DNA of 64,000 nucleotides from contig BGZK01000074.1 of assembly GCA_005406025.1 (NCBI GenBank), positions 682,001 through 746,000 on the forward strand. Direction: 5' to 3'. The position numbers were made by a program, and so were the translations under genes. The notes beneath the pieces are model-generated. The model saw nothing but the letters and a program-made list of their open reading frames with translations. It did no database searches and was not told where the DNA came from. The DNA is from Eumeta japonica (lineage: Eukaryota; Arthropoda; Insecta; Lepidoptera; Psychidae). Every line of letters starts with the position of its first letter. The stretch's first letter is position 1. Below, one piece after another: positions 54,101-64,000 of this stretch.

Positions 54101-57100
54101 TACGGTAGTGTGTTGAATATAGCAGAAGAAAAATAAAAGTATAATAAATGGAGTAGAGATTTGACCTCTGCATAGTATGTGTGGAGTGTTTTTGAAAGAT
54201 AGATGTATGAACAGTGATGTCAGAGAGTAATATGGTTTAAAACAAAATTTAGGGTTTAGAGTAGAAAAAAGTATGTTACAGTCCTTTGGCTATCTTTTTT
54301 GCAATGTAATTATAAATATATGATTTCAGATTTTTTTCTTTTGTACAAATTAGTAAAAGCTTAAAAAATTCTTCACAAAGTTTTGGTTACCCATACAATT
54401 ATGCACACGCATACCATTGTTTAACCTCAATGATTGATTATGTACTTTAAGAAATAAGCTATTTTTTTATGATTTAATTACAAATGTATGATTTCCAGAT
54501 TTTTTCCTATAGTTGTAGTATTAGACGGTTTTACTTGTCAAATTTCATAGTTCTAGGTCAACGGAAAATACCCTATAAATTTTGATTTCTTTGAAAATGT
54601 CTAAATATATGTTTTTTGCGCCATAAACTGTCTTATTTTATTTTCATGTTAACTTAGATGTTTGGTTATGGTTCAATTTCGACTGGATACCACCATGCGT
54701 TTCCGAGATAAAGGATCTTGACAGTCAGATGGACGGATGGATGGACAACACAGTGATCCTATTAAAGTTCCGTTTTTCCTTTTGAGGTACAGAACCATAA
54801 ATAGGGCCAAAGTTTAAGCACCTGAAACTGATGAGCTTGTATGAAAAGAATGATGGACGACAGTGAAGCAAAAGAGAAATGCAAAGATTGTATCATGTAG
54901 AAATCTTTAGTCTCTGCCTATCCTTCTGGGAAATAGGCATGAATTTGTAGTAATAATAATGCATTTTAAAATAACATTGTTTTAAATACTTCTGGCTGGA
55001 TGATGCTGCCTCCATTTATTAAAATTTGATATTTAATACTCAAGCCTCTTCCTCCATTTTCTTTTAAACTGATATTTAATTTAAAGTCATTTAAATTAAA
55101 ATTTGTTTTCCACATCCTTCCTTTCCTTCCTTCCTTTAATGGTTGTTCAGACTAACGCTCTTTAGAAAGAAGACATAGAGTGTAAATTGTGACAGGTAAA
55201 ATTAAAAGAACACTGAAATTGATAACTTCTGATTAAGTTTTGGTTTATCATTATGCAATCAAAGGTTTATATTATGATATTTTCAAAATTATTTTTTTTT
55301 ATGAAAAATAATTCTGGGTCGAGGTCTTAACTATCCATTAAATCTAAACTTTTAGTTTTATGTTTTTGCCAGGAATGACGGCAGATTATTATCAACCACT
55401 AGAACAGTTTGCAAATCAAATATGTACTAAATAAGAAATTAAAGAGAGAATTACATATTTAAAGTTATTAGCATGTAGCAGACATAGTGTAATTTTGTTG
55501 AAGATTGATACACCAACATTGTAGAATAATTTTTTATTATTGATTTATTGAATAAAACACTATTTAATTCTTATTCAATTTGGGTGAATCTAAGCAATAC
55601 TTTAAATGGCTGTTCATGCACATCTCATATATATATATATATATATATATAATTTTGTAGTATATACATTTTGTAATGATTGTTTTAATATGCTTCTTAT
55701 ATAAAAATATGTTTAAATTATTATAAGTACATATTTATTTGCCATTTATAGTAATTTTTAAATGGTTGTTTATTTAAATTTTATAAAATAACAAAATTTT
55801 ATGTATTGATTTTCGAAATGTGGATATTAAAATTCCTTCATTAATGAGTAAAAAGTAATAATATGGTGCTTATGTTAGGTTGGCTCACCTGCCACAGTAT
55901 AAGGAAAAGTCAGCCACAATCCGGGAAGTTCCTTTGGGCTTACTCCTGTACCCAGTTCTACAGGCAGCAGACGTATTGCTTTACCGCGCCACGCATGTCC
56001 CCGTCGGTGTGGACCAGCTGCAGCACCTCCAGGTGGCTACTCAACTGGTGCGCACGTTTCACCATCGCTATGGACGCGTTTTTCCTACACCAATCCCTCT
56101 ATTGTCAGGTGATTCAATTATTATAACATATTTTTGTTAAATTTGTAATTTTCAGTATTTCATTTACATTGTTATTGTGCTATTTAATCAAAATAGATTT
56201 TTTCTAAATTTCAACTACACATTATGCACTAGCATAATTTCAGTATTAATTGAGATTTAAAAAATTTATGTACAAGCAGGAAAATTATGATAAAGTGATT
56301 GATAAAATAATTCCTTGTAGAAAGTATTCATTTGTTTTATAATATTATTATGACTTATCATCATTTATTTTTTAGTTGAAGCTTATCCAATAAGAATATA
56401 CCTATATTCATACTATATTTGTAATATTGTCAGACGATGACAGTGTCAGGTTAAAAAGTTTACGAGATCCATCTAAGAAAATGTCCAAATCGGATCCCAA
56501 CACCAAGTCTCGAATTATGCTCAGTGATTCAGATGAAGCTATAATGAATAAAATAAAGAGGGCTGTCACAGATTTTACACCACAAGTAAGATAATTCATC
56601 TATTTACTGGCTCCGGACCAACAAAATTTTAATTTCGAGGAGAATTATTATTTGGATTTGTAATAACTGTGTTATATATATATGCACATAATATCCAGAT
56701 AATTACAGTTGGGTCTATATGGTTATCTATATTTTTTTCATATAAAAATAAGTATGTGCCATATTTATATGTATATTTGAATATACAGTAGGATGTATCA
56801 AAATGTTATTTATTTTATTTAGAACTATCAAAATTTATATTTATATGACATTCAAAGTCCGATTAAAATTAGCCAAGGAGTGAATGTTTTCATGTTATGG
56901 ATTGTTTATTTTAGCATAAAAAAAAACAGCCAATAGTGAGCTAATGATTTTGATTCTAATTGAATAAATTTGACATGTATTTATGCAACTCATCTTCATC
57001 ATTGTATAGTAAGCATAGGTGCCTAAATTAAGCTTTATTATTATAAATATATATATTAAAATATATGATTTATGAAACCTAGATTGTACATAGTTATACA

Positions 57101-59138
57101 ATTTTTTATAAAGTATAAATAAACCTATTTGGCTTTTGTGTAATTCTAAGACCAGTAAGTTTGAATAAAAATGGTGAAACCCTTTGTTTTCTATATTTAA
57201 TTTTTTTTTTGTGACTTAGGTATAAAAAATATTTGATCTTCACAAACAACCTTGCCAATTGATACTCAACCCAGATTAATAAAAAAATATGTCATGACAT
57301 CCAATAACTTTTTACTTTTATTTGTGCTATAAGACCATCCTTGACTGAAAATTTAAAATTCTAAGTTAATGGACCTTATCCTGTCAATTTTAATGATTCA
57401 ATTGGTATGGAGAGATTTAATACAGTTTTATGGACTTCTGAAACTATTTCAACTTGTAAATTATACCTCAATTTAGATATATAACATATAGGCTTTATGT
57501 CATCAAAATTGGCTTACAGAAAGCTATTATTTTTAATTATAAATTCCATATGTATAAAGTCATGAGCACAGCCATTACTACAATAAATTTGAGAATTACT
57601 ACAATAAAGTTATAATGATCGATTTTGACATATGGGACAGTTATTTGAATACCATAATATGAGAGGTAATCTTTTTCATTTTCAGTTTTTCCTTTTAATA
57701 TTTATTATAATTTCTTATCACTCACTACTGAGACACAATATTTTTATTTTCATATGTTTCTTCAGATAACATATGATCCAGAAACGCGGCCAGGTGTATC
57801 CAATCTAGTGGCGATGCATTGCCTATCCACTGACAAAGTGCCCGAGGAGGTTGTCGAAGAAGTAGATGGTTACAACACTGTTATGTGAGCAAATGAATAT
57901 ATTAGTTCTTGTAGGTTATTATTTGAAAAATATCCTGTTACCACAGTGATTGGCATTAACCAAATTAAACATTTTGACAATAAATTAAATATTGGAAATA
58001 AAGGTAAGAAAAGTTTCCTTTGTACCATAGTAATCAGTTCTAAAGTCATGTCAAAGATTCTAAAACATACTTTAAACTAAAATGTAAAACGTATTAAGCG
58101 ATGAAGCCATGCCGTGGTCAACATAGCTTGGCTTGGCTGTGTGAAAATGGCTCGGCGCTCGGCGCAGCCAATGAGATACCACACTGTCATAAAATATTTT
58201 GGTGAAATAACAGCTTCTGCTGTTGCCTTTTGTTTAGTGATTGAAAGTTCCGATAGTGAACTTCCCCCTTCATTACCCCATTGCCCCTTCATAAATGCCG
58301 CTGCGTTGTATATCTAAGCGACTGGTAATTCATTAGTGATTTCTCTGGGTATGGGAGTGTCCATAGGTGGCGATAGCCACTTGTGACTGTTAGCTTACAG
58401 TCTCGTTTGCCCCTTGAAAATTCTATAAAACTGTTTTTGTTATTGATTGTCATAAATGAACCATTTATACAACTATACTTCTCATACCAATGTAACAAAT
58501 GAAAACAATTCAAATCACAATTTTAAATAAAAATAAAAGTTTCCTTTATTTCCTTGCAGTTAGTCACAGGCTTAGTTGTGTAAAGATAATTTTTGTTTTA
58601 GTTCAAGAACTTTGTACAACAATAAAAAATATAACAAATAAATTAAAACCTGATGTAACAAATTGATTTGCCAATTGGTTGTATGTAATTAAGAATTAAT
58701 AATTATTTATTTTAAATAGATCATGGTTTTATGCAAAATGACATTTATAAAACAAACAGTATATTTTGTTATAATTTATTATTTGGTAGGAATATTAATT
58801 GTATAAAAATGTAATCAATTCAGTATAAATTCAGTTTAAACATTTCAAAATTTTCAAATGATTTAAATTATATGAAAAATTACGTAATAATATATGTTGC
58901 AGGTATAAAAAAATTAGTGGGCGAATGTATATGCTCAGTTGTGGCGCCAATAAGAGAGCGCGCACAGCAACTACTGGCACGGCCGGCGCTCTTACGGGAC
59001 GTGCTGCGCGTGGGCACGGCGCGCGCGCGTACCCGCGCCGATCAAACTTACGAGGACGTGGCGCGGCTCGTGGGCGTCGGCATACCGACCCCCTCCGCCC
59101 ACATACTGCGATCTGCTTCACAGACTAGTGCTCCTTAA
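51080..59138 (+). CDS. WARS2: Mitochondrial tryptophanyl-tRNA synthetase, seven exons, one frame break
   Basis: Charges mitochondrial tRNA-Trp with tryptophan using ATP, for organellar translation. Exons: 51080-51166, 51407-51592, 51841-51995, 55879-56108, 56434-56585, 57766-57884, 58903-59138, all with GT donors and AG acceptors. Residues 1-29 are basic and Ser-rich without acidic residues, as in a mitochondrial leader. Class I signatures are present: [14 protein letters not shown] with the HIGH equivalent HLGN at 56-59, [20 protein letters not shown], and KMSKS at 235-239. Exon 6 ends GYNTV plus AT, and exon 7 should continue MYKKLVGE, but the A7 run at 58907-58913 has one A too many; summed exons give 1165 nt, one over a multiple of three. 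Without that base the product is 387 residues, close to the 360 of the human enzyme. AATAAA signals lie at 59315 and 59329. Confidence 0.92.
51407..51592 (+). CDS. WARS2: WARS2 exon 2 (HLGN motif)
   Basis: Follows acceptor TTGTTAG and ends TATCAG before GTTATT; 62 codons, phase 0 at both ends. Encodes the N-terminal Rossmann strand, with [16 protein letters not shown] and the ADLHSLT segment that shapes the active site. Confidence 0.93.
51841..51995 (+). CDS. WARS2: WARS2 exon 3
   Basis: Follows GATTTTAG and ends GCTAG before GTAGAT, phase 2. Encodes [20 protein letters not shown] and [10 protein letters not shown], the conserved stretch before the dimer-interface region. Confidence 0.93.
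53455..54936 (+). pseudogene. Non-LTR retrotransposon RT pseudogene, split by a second repeat
   Basis: Decayed reverse transcriptase of a common arthropod non-LTR family. One reads [16 protein letters not shown] near 53515-53562 (the F.DLEKAYDRV motif), VRQGCVA near 53690 and [20 protein letters not shown] at about 53728-53782. [14 protein letters not shown] is near 53858-53900, followed by [14 protein letters not shown] and [11 protein letters not shown] up to about 54288. The C-terminal tail resumes at 54835 with [18 protein letters not shown] and ends [11 protein letters not shown] stop at 54934. Roughly 545 bp of unrelated repeat lies between. Multiple stops and frameshifts; no YADD motif intact. 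A TAATAATAAT tail follows at about 54951. Confidence 0.85.
54290..54810 (+). repeat. Dispersed 'ACTGGACAAGTGCGAG' element, copy 2 (3' part)
   Basis: Ends ATCCTATTAAAGTTCCGTTT, CTTTTGAGGTACAGAACC, after GACGGATGGATGGACAACAC. This is a clear copy of the 3' end of the same common insect repeat family as 41578-42145. It sits inside the retroelement at 53455-54936, so it inserted later or replaced part of it. Confidence 0.65.
55627..55652. repeat. (AT)n microsatellite
   Basis: About 13 AT dinucleotides in WARS2 intron 3. Confidence 0.95.
55879..56108 (+). CDS. WARS2: WARS2 exon 4
   Basis: Follows TTATGTTAG and ends TTGTCAG before GTGATT. Completes codon 143 (AG|G) and ends one base into codon 220. 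Encodes [20 protein letters not shown] and [20 protein letters not shown], the tryptophan-pocket region of TrpRS. Confidence 0.95.
56434..56585 (+). CDS. WARS2: WARS2 exon 5 (KMSKS motif)
   Basis: Follows ATATTGTCAG and ends CCACAA before GTAAGA. Encodes [20 protein letters not shown]; the KMSKS loop (residues 235-239) stabilises the transition state of amino-acid activation. Confidence 0.95.
57120..57440. repeat. Possible third, very degraded copy of the 41578/54290 repeat family
   Basis: TTCTAAGTTAATGGACCTTA in intron 5 lines up with TTCTAGGTCAACGGAAAATA at 54551. Identity is low and the ends cannot be set. Confidence 0.3.
57766..57884 (+). CDS. WARS2: WARS2 exon 6
   Basis: Follows TTTCTTCAG and ends GTTAT before GTGAGC, phase 2. 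Encodes [20 protein letters not shown] and ends GYNTV plus two bases of a Met codon. The NTxxYK pattern expected in the family spans the junction to exon 7. Confidence 0.92.
58100..58440 (+). repeat. Probable dispersed-element fragment in WARS2 intron 6
   Basis: TGGGTATGGGAGTGTCCATA followed by GTGGCGATAGCCACTTGTGA and TCTCGTTTGCCCCTT resembles the 3' end of a dispersed element I recall from lepidopteran genomes. Upstream, 58114-58317 is an unusually GC-rich 67-codon open frame ([19 protein letters not shown]) with a mirror frame on the other strand; it is probably part of the element, not an exon. Confidence 0.4.
58903..59138 (+). CDS. WARS2: WARS2 exon 7, with A7 frame break at its start
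   Basis: Follows TATATGTTGCAG. After the first G the sequence is TAT then A7 then TTAGTGG. The long frame to TAA at 59136 ([20 protein letters not shown]...) fits the TrpRS C-terminus with its PIRER segment, but it is one base out of phase with exon 6. Very GC-rich (GCGCGCGCG runs). Confidence 0.88.
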
Positions 59139-60406
59139 AATATATGCTTCAAATAGTATTTACGTTGTTTATAAACACCAACATTTATAATTAGCTTTCA
59201 GTTTTAGTGTAGAGTATGGATAGAATCCTCTGACTTATGCAATCTAACCATCACAAATATGTGTAATCTTTTCTTTTAGGCCAGGTGTAATTGAATAATT
59301 ACAATGTGAATTGGAATAAACATTTTAAAATAAATAATATTCATCATATTGAGAGCCTTACTAATAGATCGTGATGAAAATATAGCCTATGACATCACAA
59401 GATACCATCTAGTCACTTAACTACATATCATATGTAGACATTGTTGTGAAATCTTTTTCTAATTTTTTTGTCTTCTATTCACCTATTAATTTTTCAAGAA
59501 ATAAATGAATTCTTTTTTGTTTCAGTTATTTTTTGTGAATTTTGTCATCTGCTATTAATTTTTATTACACTCACTGGCAATATTAAACTCCCATTTGGTA
59601 TTCAACACTCATTGATCACAGCAATCAATACAGTTGCAAAATATCCTCATTGTTAGAAAAAAATGAAAAACAGGTCATCAAATAGATTATTTGTAACATA
59701 AATTCGCTTGCCCAACTAAACAACTGTAGCTGTGAATGCAAAAGAAATGCCTACCTACCGCATTCACCCTGACCCCTTTTTGTAAATTCACTGTAATAGT
59801 AGTAATACTAATTAGTAGTAATACTAATTAGTACTCTGAAAATACCGCCGCCGCCCACACGCGGCAGGATCAATCTTCGCTAGCGAAATTAAACTACTAC
59901 TAAATGCAATTGTCTATAGAGGTGTGTATAGTTTGTATGTTGAATTGTATGTTATATTTTTTTAGAAGCTATTGATTCATTGACTATAGACTAAGGTGAA
60001 ATGAGAAGATTACCTATATTTTAAAAAGTGCATGAATTTCAAAGAGAAAGGAACATGCAAAAATATAAAATGGTTATATATATGTTGTATAATAACTGTT
60101 GTCAGTTATGTATTATACTGGTATATTAAAAAAATAGATGGAAAGCAACAACTTTAATTACATATCAAGATGAAAGAACCCGTTCATAAAGACAATTTCT
60201 TATTAATTAAAAACTAGCAACTTAGCAGTCTCTATGTGACCATTGAGAATTATAATGAAAATTAAAGAAACTTGAGTTTCATTTGTGTAATTAAACCTTT
60301 TTTTATTAATTATTAGTGATTTTATGTTTAATATATTTCTTAACTTGACTTATAAATAGTCATAATTGACTCTCAACCATATTCATGTATATAAAATAAA
60401 TAAAAA
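59139..60406. other. WARS2 3' flank and AT-rich intergenic DNA
   Basis: Two AATAAA signals at 59315-59334 are the likely poly(A) sites. A GC patch at 59846-59885 and a two-copy 16-bp repeat at 59798-59829 stand out; otherwise nothing recognised. Confidence 0.5.
59798..59833. repeat. 16-bp tandem repeat, two copies
   Basis: AGTAGTAATACTAATT twice in a row, then AGTA. Confidence 0.9.
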
Positions 60407-60846
60407 ATTGGTTGTCTATAAAGTTGATATACTCACGATAATTTTATGTGATAAAGCCATAAGAAAAAATTGATGAAAAATTGCATACTTTTATAAATTG
60501 AATTGAATTATTATTACTGAATTATCATTATTTCGTTTAATACAAAGAAGTTAATTGAAATTGTCGTAATAAACAATGGAAACCACATTAACGTTTCACT
60601 TCACTTTATAAACAGTTGACAAATCAGTTCAGTGTAGGTTGTGTGCGGTAGCTCTCTCTTCTACTCTGACGCATCGGCTGATGGAGTGGAAGAGAGATAG
60701 ATGCGCCATAGGCCGATCGTCCCTCTCTATTGAACCGCGCTCTCGCTCGCACGCTCTGCTCAGACGGAACGTGACAATGAGTCATGCTTTTTCGTGCGTG
60801 CAGTCGGCGTTCATCGATTTGTAAGACGTTATCTCGTGAAAATAAA
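60407..60846. mobile_element. Non-autonomous dispersed element, copy 2
   Basis: ATTGGTTGTCTATAAAGTTG at the left and TTTGTAAGACGTTATCTCGT at the right match the ends of the element at 45341-45860 in the same order and orientation. The interior shares TCTC-rich stretches and GAGTGGAAG, but lacks the 71-bp duplication. The 61-codon frame at 60639-60824 is inside it and is not a gene. Confidence 0.55.
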
Positions 60847-61452
60847 CAGATGATCTCTGGTGCTAAATAGAACTACTCTGGAAAATACACAATAAATTAC
60901 TATCACCGAAAAATACATGAAATCAGGAAAAGACTTAAATTCAACTCAGACCTTTCCAATGATTCCAAATTTAATTATAAAAACCCATATTATATATGCT
61001 GGAGAAAAACATTCCTTATTATGTTAAAATTATATAGATTAAAGTAAAAGATGTTCACTGGCTTTTATTTCTAACATTGCCATGCTTTGCAATCTAAGAC
61101 AATCAGTACTTTCTGGTTGACATGCCGACCATTGCTTAATCAGAGGCCTTAGGTCATATTAAAATATTTGGTTATTAGACATTTTTCTCAAAACATCCTT
61201 TTGTCACATTGAGCTAGGATTTTTCAAATTTAATGTGACGGCAAAGTAACTCTTAAGTGCTCTAAAATCAAACTATCAAAACACACAGTGATCAATAAAA
61301 AGTTAGTGTAATTAAGACACTGGAATATATAGAACTTTCTCCAAGTTAAATATGATTTATTTACATTTAATGTAACAGGTAATTTCACCAAAGTATGCGG
61401 TATATGTTTGTACATGTATCATTCCAAATGGAAATCAATAAATATTGATGTA
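60847..61452. other. AT-rich intergenic DNA
   Basis: No gene or repeat recognised. Confidence 0.5.
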
Positions 61453-61460
61453 GCATAAAC

Positions 61461-61679
61461 CAGGGCTTCTCAAACTGTCGATGTGAACTTCCGAAATGTC
61501 GATGCGACCGAGTCGAGTGAACCACAGGGCACTTTATTGAGCGCCCTGCGCATTCTGACAAACATCCCTAGGCTAGTACTAAAATTAGTATATATTTTTG
61601 AGGACTAAGATGAGAGGCGTCGTAAAAAAATAGCAAAGCCCCAAAGGCGTCACAGTGAAAATAAGTTTGGGAAACCCTG
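61461..61679. mobile_element. hAT-type non-autonomous element (MITE), 219 bp
   Basis: Left end CAGGGCTTCTCAAACTGT; right end reads CAGGGTTTCCCAAACTTA on the other strand, 14 of the first 16 bases matching. The 8-bp direct repeat GCATAAAC flanks it exactly (61453-61460 and 61680-61687). A CAGGG-starting inverted repeat with an 8-bp target duplication is the hallmark of hAT transposons. It has no coding capacity, so it would have been mobilised by a transposase encoded elsewhere. Confidence 0.92.
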
Positions 61680-61904
61680 GCATAAACTACAGGTGTAGTA
61701 TTAACCAGAATAGATGTCCTTTGCTTAAAGTTGTTCAGTATATGCATTTGAATGAATACTTGAACTTGAGAAACCTAGCACAAGTGGCAAGAGTCAGTCA
61801 TGTACTAATATCAAGTAATCTAATGTAACTGAATTACCTATTATTTTGGTGGTAATATTTTTTTTTTCTCAATTGGACGTGTAATGTATTCGTTCTTTTA
61901 TATT

Positions 61905-62060
61905 TTGATGATCTTACAATCCCAATTTCGATCTCGCTTCAATTCTGATCCCAGTATTGTTCCTCATTTTGATCCTAGTCACAATCTTAATTCTAATCCC
62001 AGTTCTGCATTCAATTTTGACTCCAGTTCCGGTTGTTAATTCTGCTTCTTGTCCCATTTT
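61905..62060 (-). repeat. Dispersed element with ~12-bp internal periodicity, copy 3 (inverted)
   Basis: Blocks such as TTCAATTCTGATCCCAGT and TTCTAATCCCAGTTCTG are reverse complements of the GATCAGAATTGAAAGCGGGA-type blocks of copy 2 (40095-40495). The tail segment of the other copies is not clearly recognisable. Confidence 0.6.
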
Positions 62061-62540
62061 CATTGTGAATATAACTACTGGTAATAATTCCTATTTATAT
62101 GAAACAGCAAAATGCTAGCACTAAAATAAAATATTAAAGTATTATGCTTGAGAATAATATAGCTTCCTATAAATGATAGAATTTTAGAATTTATGATTTT
62201 TACAATTGATGCAGTAGTAATGAAGTGGGGAACATGCATAAGAATTATATTAAAAAACCAACCTAGTATCAGCACTTGCCAAATGCATTGGTAATTGTAA
62301 TTTAAAATGAATTTATTTAAACAATTGAAATGTGGAAAGTCAGTGGTTAAGCAAAGGACAATTACTTGAACCTATTATGAACAGGTAGATTTGAGCAGTC
62401 TTGTCATATGTCTGGAAGAATTATGATAATTTGTGTACTTTGAAATAATTCCAGATGATCGAACTATCGCTGCTAAGATATGGTGAACAGATAATACCAC
62501 TGTATGAAGGTTTTGTAACAGAAATATCCAGTAAACTGAA
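62061..62540. other. AT-rich intergenic DNA
   Basis: Nothing recognised; the minus-strand frame at 62075-62275 is AT-rich chance. The stretch just before 62541 may be decayed mariner sequence. Confidence 0.4.
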
Positions 62541-62821
62541 AATGGATGCTCTTATAATGTGCTAATGCTAGACCACATACTGCAAAAGTGATGCAGGATA
62601 AAATCAAAGAATCAGTGGTATTGAACTCCTACCATATCTAACATTTAGTCTGGACCTTAGCGCTGTTTAGACTATTTATTCAGATGTATGGCGAAATTCT
62701 TTCATGGAAAAAATTTGAATCCAAAGATGTTGAAAATGCAGGGGAGCAATTCTTTGTATCTAAGCTCAAGGAATGGTCTAAGAGCTTGCTCATCATTCAA
62801 TATGATGGACTATTCTTATAA
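62541..62821 (+). pseudogene. Mariner transposase 3' fragment
   Basis: Reads ANARPHTAKVMQDKIKESVV from 62561, corresponding to the DNARPH block that holds the second catalytic aspartate; here that residue is Ala (GCT). It continues over one stop with LVWTLALFRLFIQMYGEILS and DVENAGEQFFVSKLKEWSKS to TAA at 62819. The reading is clear for about 85 codons; the upstream two thirds is missing. It differs in sequence and strand from the mariner remnants at 42-46 kb. Confidence 0.8.
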
Positions 62822-63582
62822 GGTTTTATTTTTGTATTACTGGTTCAAAAAAAGTGAACATTAAAACCAACATTATATATGTAACACCTTAATATATAAA
62901 CCTCCATTTTTCTTACATACACAGATGTTTTTTTATTTACTTCATGCTTTCATTCTATAAATTTATCATTATCATGAAATATTTTCGAAATCAAATTTAA
63001 CAGCTATGTAGAATATGGCAATTTTATAAAAATATTGTTGATTACAGTACAATCCATTAATCTCTGCCACTGTTAAGTTATTCACTAAAGTACTGCAATA
63101 ATGTAAAATAGCATTGTGGGGAGAAGGGTCGGAGAGCATTGAACCTACTTATTACATCATTCACAGGGCAATACAAAGCGACTGTGTTTCATACATTATA
63201 CTGTACTGTACTCCATAATTTTTTATTAAATAGCTTATTAAAAATGTCGAAACTCATTGAAATAATTAGTAATTTTGAAGTTAATACAGCTAAAGCAATA
63301 AACATAAAAAAAAATTAATAATGTATAATCGTGGATATGACAGTCTAAAAAACTAGTGGTGTAAAATCGGCGAAAATGAAACATAAAAACACCTACATTT
63401 GTTGTTCAAACTGATCACGAGAAATCGGCAACCATCCTAGCTTTATATTAAGATAGCGTGGAAATATCCAAATGTATAATAATCAATCAAACAAATAAGT
63501 GTAAATCTGTTGCTAAAAGATGCTATAAAAAAAAATTTGATGAAAATTAAAATTCTAATTTTTTTTCAATAGGTCAAATTTG
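62822..63582. other. AT-rich intergenic DNA
   Basis: No gene or repeat recognised. Confidence 0.5.
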
Positions 63583-64000
63583 ATATCTACGCTAGTTTCA
63601 CTCTCTATTTTTCCGTGTATTAATTGAAATTGAAATTTGTTGTTGCACATAATACGGCCTGAGTGCCAAGAGTCAGCAAAAACTAGAAACCGGAAGTCGA
63701 ATGAGTTTGGAGATGGGTATGCGTACAAACCAACCTCCCTAACTTAACTCTCGATTTTTTCTTACAAATTTTGAATAATTTTGATGCTGCTCATAACCTA
63801 GGTTGTCTGAGTGTCCAGAATCAGCAACAAAATAGAAACCGGAAGTCAGATGAGTTTGGATATTGGTATGCATACAAGCCGAATTTGCTAGTTTTACTCT
63901 CGATTTTTTTCTTACAAACATTGAAGAACAGTTTTGTTGTTGCTCATAACCTAGCTTATCTGAATGCCCAGACTCAGCAACAAAATAAAACCAGAAGTAG
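63583..64000. repeat. Tandem array of ~150-bp units, running off the window
   Basis: The CC of AAACCGGAAGT falls at 63690, 63839 and (as AAACCAGAAGT) 63991, giving periods of 149 and 152. Other anchors, such as CAGCAACAAAATA, GCTCATAACCTA and TTACTCTCGATTTTTT, repeat in step. The first unit is more diverged. Unrelated in sequence to the large satellite. The minus-strand frame at 63739-63921 is an artefact of the repeat. Confidence 0.88.

Larger units (their letters stand above)
51996..55878 (+). other. WARS2 intron 3, repeat-laden
   Basis: 3.9-kb intron. 52000-53450 and 54960-55620 are AT-rich with nothing recognised apart from A-runs and a CTTCC-type microsatellite near 55115-55135. The middle carries a decayed retroelement with another repeat inside it, listed separately. 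Confidence 0.8.

Noticed and set aside
58114..58317. Extra WARS2 exon or separate gene in intron 6
   Set aside because: The protein is already continuous from exon 6 to exon 7; the region reads open on both strands and adjoins a dispersed-element tail.
58831..59128. Arg/Ala-rich frames on both strands over WARS2 exon 7
   Set aside because: Shadows of the GC-rich exon; only the plus frame with PIRER fits TrpRS.

Overview
This is an insect nuclear genome window, most likely from a moth or butterfly. The insect call rests on AT-rich non-coding DNA, short coding exons with canonical GT/AG borders, mariner, hAT and non-LTR element remnants, and a transposon-like family known mainly from arthropods. 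The lepidopteran call rests on dispersed-repeat phrases that I recognise only from memory, so it is tentative. There is no sign of bacterial or viral gene organisation.

Layout. 1-1242: decayed jockey-like non-LTR retrotransposon. 1243-2434: unique AT-rich DNA. 2435-37165: one uninterrupted satellite array of about 34.7 kb, built from short (about 110 bp) and long (about 123 bp) forms of one monomer, roughly 300 copies by length. 37166-46690: a repeat graveyard with dispersed-element copies, two minus-strand mariner remnants, a near-complete but inactivated copy of an arthropod multicopy protein family (43866-45283), a non-autonomous element and several strong palindromes. 46993-49417 (minus): the first three coding exons of a mitochondrial NAD(P)H oxidoreductase of the RTN4IP1 type; the 3' part is not found in the window. 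49418-51079: divergent intergenic region. 51080-59138 (plus): seven exons of mitochondrial tryptophanyl-tRNA synthetase (WARS2), complete except for one extra A in an A7 run at the start of the last exon. 59139-64000: repeat-rich DNA with a 219-bp hAT-type non-autonomous element carrying a perfect 8-bp target duplication, a second copy of the 45.3-kb element, a third copy of a 12-bp-periodic element, a mariner 3' fragment and a tandem array of about 150-bp units that runs off the end.

The two host genes are head to head and both products are predicted to be mitochondrial, so the 1.66-kb spacer may hold two back-to-back promoters or a shared one. The most notable items are the satellite with its linked two-form monomers and internal long-range copies, the frame break in an otherwise intact essential gene, and the oxidoreductase gene whose missing half lies towards (or beyond) the satellite.
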